64,000 nt of DNA from Glaciecola sp. UBA2563 (GTDB taxonomy: Bacteria > Pseudomonadota > Gammaproteobacteria > Enterobacterales > Alteromonadaceae), in assembly GCA_002340325.1 (NCBI GenBank), contig DDLV01000018.1, forward strand, positions 18,313 to 82,312. The letters are read 5' to 3'. The notes below the pieces were generated by a model. It was given only the letters and a program-made list of their open reading frames with translations. It searched no databases and was not told where the DNA came from. Below are positions 58,273-64,000 of this stretch, one piece after another. Position numbers and translations under genes: made by a program. Numbering within the stretch: position 1 is the first letter of the stretch; the number at the start of each line of letters is the position of its first letter.

Positions 58273-59082
58273 TTATTGAGATTCAGTTTTAGGTTGTTTT
58301 TCGTTATTTGTATTTAATTCTTGATCTTTGACTGGCGTTTGAACTGACTCTGACTTTTCTTTATTTTCATCATTCATTGGTGCGTTTGAGGGACCTTGAT
58401 GGTTTACTTTCGCTACCATCTTTAGAGATTTAATGGATTCCAATTGGAAAACCAGTGACTCATTGTTTTCATGGTCGTAGGCAAAAATGAAATGTGTAGT
58501 GGTACCAAGTAAAGTTAAGCTAAGAGGCATTTCATGGTCAGCAAGCATAATTTCAACTTTTGAACCTTCGCCATCTTTGATATTTGATGACGCCGTGTAT
58601 GCAAATACAACAATGTATAGGGATAAAACAACAAACGTGATTATTCCAGTTAGCTTGAGGCTATTTCTCCTGGCTTTCGGTGCCCAGGTGATAATCGTCA
58701 ATATTTTCATATGCCAAGATAGTTTTTCTCCCGGCTTTTTCTGCCGCCTAGTATTGAGTTGATTACCAACATCTGACATATACAAGAAAACAAAAATAAC
58801 GACAAAGACAAAAATAATGTCAGGGTTTTTAATTGGAGTAGCAAGAATATCTTCTAGTGTAATGAATCTAATGATTTCAATACCAAATGCACTGAAATAG
58901 ATCCCGAGGTAAGCCATGCTCGAAAGAATTAAAATCAGATATGCCAAAGCTATGGATAGCCCAGTTGATTCTTTAACAAAGGTCATTAATTCACTTAGTA
59001 TAATAACTTTAGTGCGATCGTTATTTTCACTTTGCAGAGCAGTCTTGTTGCTAGTTTCAGTTTCGTTTTTTTGCTCTTCCAA
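58273..59082 (-). CDS. Membrane protein with charged tails
   Basis: A 269-residue protein with three or four hydrophobic helices (about 37-57, 65-75, 86-102 and 143-163), a polar beta-rich region after the last helix, and a C-terminal low-complexity tail of E, K, N, Q and P from about 228. No named family is evident. It is convergent to the DUF1338 gene and divergent from the lipase. Base composition is a little AT-richer than its neighbours, so it may be accessory. Confidence 0.55.
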   Translation of the reverse strand: MEEQKNETETSNKTALQSENNDRTKVIILSELMTFVKESTGLSIALAYLILILSSMAYLGIYFSAFGIEIIRFITLEDILATPIKNPDIIFVFVVIFVFLYMSDVGNQLNTRRQKKPGEKLSWHMKILTIITWAPKARRNSLKLTGIITFVVLSLYIVVFAYTASSNIKDGEGSKVEIMLADHEMPLSLTLLGTTTHFIFAYDHENNESLVFQLESIKSLKMVAKVNHQGPSNAPMNDENKEKSESVQTPVKDQELNTNNEKQPKTESQ

Positions 59083-59190
59083 GATTGGAATTCCGTAAGT
59101 TTATGATAAAGGTGAGATTATACCTGTAACTTTGCGCTGACAACAAAGCGCACAAGGACATTAGAATGTGGCAATGCACTTGCTTGTGCT

Positions 59191-60018
59191 ATGCTGCATA
59201 TAATCATACTACGTTACCCACGACTCTCGTTGAAAAAACTCAAACGCTATCAGTACGAAAGATACGCCATCGTTTGCCAGTTGGTATACAAAGGCACTAT
59301 CCAAGAGCAGCAATCTGTCATTGAACATTTTTCGCAACGTATCATTGTCGACCATGCAGGCGAACAAATAGCAAGGATATTTTGGACCGCCAAAAAGAAA
59401 GAAGTTATTGTTGTTTTCAAAGGCACCACAAGCTTTCTAGATTGGTTAGGAAACTTTTGTTTCTATCCAGCAAAGCATTATGTTGGTGATAGTTACTATC
59501 GAATCCATTGGGGATTTAGGCGTTTATTGCGACAACCGGCTAGAATTGTTAATAGTGCATCAAAAGACTTCATGCCGCTTCAAACCTTGATTATGCAAGA
59601 GCTGACGCCGCTTATTCAAGAGGGCAAACGTATTACATTTACTGGTCACTCCTCTGGAGGTGCACTAGCAGTGTTAATGGGTGATACGTTAGAGAAAACA
59701 TTTCGCAAATCAGTGAAAAGAGTGGTTACCTTTGGTCAACCCGCGATTGGCAGATATTCATTTAAAAAAAACTACGCCTTGGAGAAACGGACTTATCGAA
59801 TTTGCTGTGATTTTGATATTGTGACGTTTATGCCGCTTATACCCTATTACTTTTGGCACGTTGGGCGTATGCTTTGGCTGCATGATGAGCACATTTACGA
59901 GAATACACCCTCACATGTGAGGTTTGGTAAGTCATTTACCAGTTGGCTTCTAAGGCCATTCACCTACCATTTAATGCGTAAATACATAAGGAATAAGCGG
60001 CTCTTCGACGAACATTAG
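59191..60018 (+). CDS. Class 3 lipase-like hydrolase
   Basis: A 275-residue alpha/beta hydrolase of the lipase 3 family: VVFKGTTSFLDWLGN is the oxyanion region, Ser154 in FTGHSSGGALA the nucleophile, Asp209 in CCDFDIVTFMP and His223 in YFWHVGRM the likely remaining triad. No signal peptide is visible. The ATG at 59191 has no ribosome site and a TATAAT lies within the first codons, so the TTG at 59230 (KKLKRYQYERYAIV) could be the real start. Substrate probably an acylglycerol. Confidence 0.8.
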   Translation: MLHIIILRYPRLSLKKLKRYQYERYAIVCQLVYKGTIQEQQSVIEHFSQRIIVDHAGEQIARIFWTAKKKEVIVVFKGTTSFLDWLGNFCFYPAKHYVGDSYYRIHWGFRRLLRQPARIVNSASKDFMPLQTLIMQELTPLIQEGKRITFTGHSSGGALAVLMGDTLEKTFRKSVKRVVTFGQPAIGRYSFKKNYALEKRTYRICCDFDIVTFMPLIPYYFWHVGRMLWLHDEHIYENTPSHVRFGKSFTSWLLRPFTYHLMRKYIRNKRLFDEH

Positions 60019-60135
60019 CGGCGGTATAACTTTTCTTTACTCCCCTGATGGGGGTAGAGAGTTTGATTTATAAGCCAATAGAATGAAACTGAATGTTCGT
60101 TCCCTGATAATTTATAAAAACAAACAGACACGCAT

Positions 60136-61557
60136 ATGATTCGTAACACATCATTTTTCATCAACGGACAGTGGCAGCAACCACATTCTTCAAAAACAAT
60201 TGATGTTGTTAATCCTGCCAATGGACAAGTCTTTGCGACCGTTGCAGCTGCAAACGAAAAAGATATTGATAGTGCAATCGCGTCGGCAAAATACGCATTT
60301 CCCAAATGGTCAAATTCAACGGCGCCCGAGCGCAGCGATCTTATCCATGCTGTCGCCGATGCTATGCAAACACGCATAGAACAATTTACGGATGTTATTA
60401 GTGCCACGATGGGATGTCCAAAACATCTGGCAAAAGATATTCAGGTGCAGGGTTCAATCGACGCGTTTCGCAAGTTTGCAGAACTCACTGACGTTGCCAA
60501 AAGCCAACAAAATGAAAATGGTATCATACACGCTTTTTCACCCGTTGGCGTGTGCGTGTTAATAAATCCATGGAACTATCCACTCTCACAATTGGTAGGT
60601 AAGCTGGGCCCCGCACTTGCTGCTGGATGTACAGTCGTTGCCAAGCCCGCCGAACAAACGCCACTTCAGGATTTTTTGCTTGCTGAGATTTTTATTCAGA
60701 TAGACGCACCTGCGGGTATATTCAATGTGATCTCGGGTATCGGCAATGAAATCGGTCCTTATCTTTGCTCACATCCAGATGTTAGTATGGTGTCATTTAC
60801 AGGCTCTACGACTGCAGGCATTGAAGTCGCTAAAGCTGCTGCGCCTTCGGTGAAACGCGTTTGCCAGGAATTAGGCGGAAAATCCCCGTATATCATTGCG
60901 AATGATGCAGACCTTGAGCCAGCCGTTCGCTACGGAGTTGAAGATGTCATGCTGAATACCGGGCAAACCTGTAACGCCTTGACGCGCATGTTAGTGCATG
61001 AATCCCAATACAACGAAGCAGTGAACGTAGCAAAACAAATTGCCGAAGAAAATAAGGTAGGGGCACCTGACAGTCCTGACGTCACTATGGGACCTCTAAG
61101 TTCAGTTAAACAACAGGAGCGGGTGAGAAGCCACATCAAAAAGGGGATTTCAGAAGGCGCGACGCTTGTTACAGGGGGAGTAGATTTACCTAAAAAATTA
61201 ACAACAGGTGCTTATGTGTTACCCACCATATTTGCCGATGTGCATAGTGATATGGTCATCGCTCAGGAAGAAATTTTTGGCCCGGTTTTGTGTATTATGT
61301 CTTATCAGACAATAGAGCAAGCAATAGAAATTGCAAACGATACCAAGTACGGCCTCTCCTGCGCTGTGTATGCAAAAGACGCGGAGTCGGCCATTGAGAT
61401 CGGTCGACAGATTCGCGCAGGCCAATGCTATGTTCAAGGTAGCTATTTTAATACAGATGCGCCATTTGGCGGATTTAAACAATCGGGTAATGGACGAGAA
61501 TGGGGCATCGAGGGGCTTAAGGAATATCTAGAGGTTCAGGCTTTTATCACACAATAG
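60136..61557 (+). CDS. Aldehyde dehydrogenase family protein
   Basis: A 473-residue NAD(P)-dependent aldehyde dehydrogenase with Glu245 in CQELGGKSP and nucleophile Cys279 in NTGQTCNAL, plus INPWNYPL and the FTGSTTAG nucleotide loop. Sequence resembles the broad class that oxidises aminoaldehydes or aliphatic aldehydes. It lies nine bases before an APC permease gene, so its substrate is probably derived from what that transporter imports. Confidence 0.9.
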   Translation: MIRNTSFFINGQWQQPHSSKTIDVVNPANGQVFATVAAANEKDIDSAIASAKYAFPKWSNSTAPERSDLIHAVADAMQTRIEQFTDVISATMGCPKHLAKDIQVQGSIDAFRKFAELTDVAKSQQNENGIIHAFSPVGVCVLINPWNYPLSQLVGKLGPALAAGCTVVAKPAEQTPLQDFLLAEIFIQIDAPAGIFNVISGIGNEIGPYLCSHPDVSMVSFTGSTTAGIEVAKAAAPSVKRVCQELGGKSPYIIANDADLEPAVRYGVEDVMLNTGQTCNALTRMLVHESQYNEAVNVAKQIAEENKVGAPDSPDVTMGPLSSVKQQERVRSHIKKGISEGATLVTGGVDLPKKLTTGAYVLPTIFADVHSDMVIAQEEIFGPVLCIMSYQTIEQAIEIANDTKYGLSCAVYAKDAESAIEIGRQIRAGQCYVQGSYFNTDAPFGGFKQSGNGREWGIEGLKEYLEVQAFITQ

Positions 61558-61566
61558 GGAGATTAC

Positions 61567-62943
61567 ATGAGCAGTTTAGCTTCGCATCAAAAAACACTAA
61601 GTAGACGAGACATCTTCTTGTATTGTGTTTCGGCTGTTTTACTTCTCGATACCCTGGCAGCTGGCGCAGTAATGGGGCCAACCATCATTTTTTGGTGGAT
61701 AATACTGACGGTTTTATTTTTGCTACCCTTCGGCGCAATCAGCACAGAACTAGGCGTTCACTATCCTCAACAAGGTGGAATTTATGCCTGGGTTAAGCAA
61801 GCTTATGGGCGTCGCATGGCATCGAGAATAAGCTGGTATTACTGGGCAAATGTTGCAGTGTGGATCCCTGCCATCTTTATTTTATTCGCAGGCATTTTTT
61901 CTCAATTATTCTTCCCTGATTTATCGCTAAACGTCCAAATCATATTGGGCGTTATCCTTATTTGGGTCGTGACACTAACAAACGTTATGACACTGAACAT
62001 TGGAAAATGGGTGCCTAACATCGGTGCTCTAATCAAACTTGTTATTTTTGCTGTGTTAATCATCGGTGGCATACACTATGGACTACAGAATGGAATTGCC
62101 AACGAATTTACGCTTTCAACTATGGTACCCACGTCGGAAAACGGCGGTTTGAGTTTACAGTATCTGCCTGCAGTAGTTTATGGCATGTTGGGGTTTGAGC
62201 TCGCCTCAGCATCAAGTGAAGAAATGAACAATCCCAAAAGGGATCTGCCTAAAGCTGTGTTTACGTCTATTTTCGTCGTTGTCATAGCCTATGTATTAGC
62301 AACCACTGCAATTCTGATTGCATTACCCGCAGATGAAGTAGATGTGGTGGATGGGTTAATAGATACATTGACGCTGTTTTTTGGTGAAAGTGGGTTTGGT
62401 AAATGGGCAGTAATTGTCCTTGGTATCGGTGCGTTGTTTTCATTTTTTTCAAACGGTGCGACGTGGGCAATGGGCGCTAATCGCGCAGCAGCAGAAGCGT
62501 CCATTGACAAAGAACTGCCGGCTTTTTTTGGCAGAGAAACCAAACACGGCACACCCGTAGGTGCTGCCATTACCCTCGGTGTCGCATCATCAATCATGCT
62601 GATTCTTTACGGATTTATTGCCAATACAAATGAAGATTTGTTCTGGACGTTATTTGCATTCTCCGGTGTGATTTTCATGCTTCCATACGCAGTAATGTGT
62701 TTGGCATTTGTTAAAATAAGAGGACAAGACTCGGCTTCGTTGAGCACCCTAGATGGTTTTAGGTTCCCAGGTGGTAAACGGTTTGTAGTATTTATGTCAT
62801 ATCTTTGCGCCCTTATCCTCATGTTGACAATTATATTATTTATGTGGACCCCTGGAGAAGCTATTCATTGGGAAGTTATTATAGGGGCAGTGGCCGTCGT
62901 TGTTTTGGGAGAAGGCATCATTCGAGCGAGAGAACAAGCATAA
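61567..62943 (+). CDS. APC-family amino acid/polyamine permease
   Basis: A 458-residue integral membrane protein with about twelve hydrophobic helices. The first helix region LLLDTLAAGAVMGPTIIFW has the Gly-rich break that binds the substrate, and PQQGGIYAWVKQAYG and GFELASASSEEMNNPKRDLPKA are conserved loops of the APC superfamily. It takes up an amino acid or amine by cotransport or exchange. It has a GGGAGA ribosome site and is followed by a LuxR-type regulator. Confidence 0.9.
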   Translation: MSSLASHQKTLSRRDIFLYCVSAVLLLDTLAAGAVMGPTIIFWWIILTVLFLLPFGAISTELGVHYPQQGGIYAWVKQAYGRRMASRISWYYWANVAVWIPAIFILFAGIFSQLFFPDLSLNVQIILGVILIWVVTLTNVMTLNIGKWVPNIGALIKLVIFAVLIIGGIHYGLQNGIANEFTLSTMVPTSENGGLSLQYLPAVVYGMLGFELASASSEEMNNPKRDLPKAVFTSIFVVVIAYVLATTAILIALPADEVDVVDGLIDTLTLFFGESGFGKWAVIVLGIGALFSFFSNGATWAMGANRAAAEASIDKELPAFFGRETKHGTPVGAAITLGVASSIMLILYGFIANTNEDLFWTLFAFSGVIFMLPYAVMCLAFVKIRGQDSASLSTLDGFRFPGGKRFVVFMSYLCALILMLTIILFMWTPGEAIHWEVIIGAVAVVVLGEGIIRAREQA

Positions 62944-62998
62944 AATGTTAACATGGAGATATCAGCAGGCCCTGCTTCCATACGGTACACCTTAAGTA

Positions 62999-63829
62999 AT
63001 GATGAACTCCACCTCTGAACTTTGCTTACAGATAATTAAGCTCACAAGGGCAGCGGGCGACGGTGATTTTTATCCGCTTTTGAACGAGTTTCTTCGTGAA
63101 TGCGTTTCGTTTGACGAACTGCTAGTGTTGCAAATGAGCCGCAACGCAAGTGCAAAACTCCTTTATCGTTACGGCAACGTTGGCGTAGAAAACCGATTGC
63201 AGGGAGAGGACTCGTGGAAGTATTTAACTCGACTCTATGTACTAGATCCTTTCTATCGACTATATGCTGATAAAAATAAATTTGGCTTCTTTACGCTAGA
63301 TGAAATCGGCCCTGAAGAGTTTGAGTCGATTTATAATTCTTATTTTAATTTTCTAAACTTATCTGATGAGATTGGATTCCTTTTTGATTTGCAGGATGGA
63401 ACTTGCTTACATATTGATTTGTCTCGTTTTGGTGAAGAGCAAAAATTTGATAAAGCAAGCTTGGCGTTTTTATCTCAATTGGTACCCGCATTGTCGGAAC
63501 TGGTTATAGAGCATCACGCCAAGTTAGAAATTGAAAACGAACCTGAAACATCTGATGTAGAAAAAGTACTGCTTAATTTTGGGAAAGACTTGCTAACCAA
63601 TAAAGAATACCAAGTTTGTCAGTTATTACTGCAAGGTTACTCGACCAAGAACATAGCTGAACAAATGAAAATCGGCTATGAAACCGTAAAGATGCACAAA
63701 AAGAGCATATACAGCAAAACCTACATGTCTTCACAATCAGAGTTACTTGCCCTGTTTATCGATATTCTTCAACAAGAACAGATAAATACAGAAATAGATC
63801 TCTTACAAGACCACATATTAAATATCTGA
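62999..63829 (+). CDS. LuxR-type transcriptional regulator
   Basis: A 276-residue regulator with an N-terminal sensor-like region of about 190 residues that I cannot assign, and a C-terminal LuxR helix-turn-helix at 199-254 (LTNKEYQVCQLLLQGYSTKNIAEQM with recognition helix in IGYETVKMHKKSIY). It has neither a receiver domain nor the quorum-sensing Trp/Tyr pattern. Its place after the dehydrogenase and permease suggests it controls them. A hairpin at 62953-62981 lies before its start. Confidence 0.85.
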   Translation: MMNSTSELCLQIIKLTRAAGDGDFYPLLNEFLRECVSFDELLVLQMSRNASAKLLYRYGNVGVENRLQGEDSWKYLTRLYVLDPFYRLYADKNKFGFFTLDEIGPEEFESIYNSYFNFLNLSDEIGFLFDLQDGTCLHIDLSRFGEEQKFDKASLAFLSQLVPALSELVIEHHAKLEIENEPETSDVEKVLLNFGKDLLTNKEYQVCQLLLQGYSTKNIAEQMKIGYETVKMHKKSIYSKTYMSSQSELLALFIDILQQEQINTEIDLLQDHILNI

Positions 63830-63904
63830 TTCATATGCTTTTTCTCTTAAATACGAAATGTTGATTGTTTAGGCGTCAATGCGCCTGGCGGAGGGATTTT
63901 GATT

Positions 63905-63973
63905 TTTAAAAGTGTGCTCGCGCAGGGAAGCGCGAGCCCAAGCGCCCAAGGACGGTTCAAAGCATCTTTTAAA
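63905..63973. repeat. Structured hairpin element near the window end
   Basis: Outer arms TTTAAAAG at 63905-63912 and CTTTTAAA at 63966-63973 enclose a perfect eight-base stem GCTCGCGC/GCGCGAGC at 63916-63923 and 63930-63937, then AAGCGCCCAAGGACGG. That last stretch resembles AAGCGCCACAAGGAAG in the cruciform loop near 23485. It may continue beyond the window. Confidence 0.65.
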
Positions 63974-64000
63974 GGTCAACATGCCGCAGCTAGATAGCTC

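Overview
The window reads as chromosome of a marine gammaproteobacterium of the Alteromonadales, probably Alteromonadaceae. I base this on gene order (gpmI-envC divergent from yibN-grxC-secB-gpsA, argCBFGH followed by argA, pilMNOPQ-aroK-aroB-damX, pabA-HDOD-argD-astA-astD-DUF1338), moderate-to-low GC, and a palindromic intergenic repeat type I associate with this order. The genus cannot be settled from sequence alone. I see no tRNA, rRNA, CRISPR array, prophage or insertion sequence.

Layout. 0-7 kb: the end of an amidohydrolase, a small membrane protein, then envelope and housekeeping genes (envC, gpmI, yibN, grxC, secB, gpsA). 6.5-13 kb: a membrane-anchored helix-hairpin-helix protein with an OmpA-like protein, an exported protein, trmL, acuI and an S9 peptidase. 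13-18.5 kb: a diguanylate cyclase, then a Cpx-type envelope-stress locus in which cpxR, cpxA and pldB overlap as one operon, divergent from a CpxP/Spy-like gene. 18.5-23.4 kb: accessory metabolism (VOC protein, GNAT, decayed MarR gene, class IV aminotransferase with a sulfotransferase, fatty acid desaturase, aldose-epimerase-like protein).

23.4-31 kb: a cruciform element and the arginine biosynthesis operon argCBFGH under tandem ARG boxes, then argA behind a long palindromic repeat. 31-45 kb: a large DUF2339 membrane protein and PBP1A, divergent from the type IV pilus assembly operon pilMNOPQ, then aroK, aroB and a damX-like gene. At the place where dam normally follows damX there is an inverted D12-class adenine methylase that looks like a different subfamily. 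45-53 kb: a GGDEF-EAL protein, two small membrane proteins, a TorF-like porin, rpe, trpS, pabA and an HDOD protein.

53.3-58 kb: the argD/astC-astA-astD arginine succinyltransferase operon with a near-perfect ARG box, ending in a DUF1338 dioxygenase-like gene. 58-64 kb: a membrane protein, a class 3 lipase, an aldehyde dehydrogenase with an APC permease and a LuxR-type regulator, and a structured hairpin element at the edge.

Most of the window is conserved core. The parts most worth a second look are the apparent dam replacement, the cpxRA-pldB operon, the aminotransferase-sulfotransferase pair, and three structured intergenic elements, one of which contributes the first in-frame ATG of the argA reading frame.
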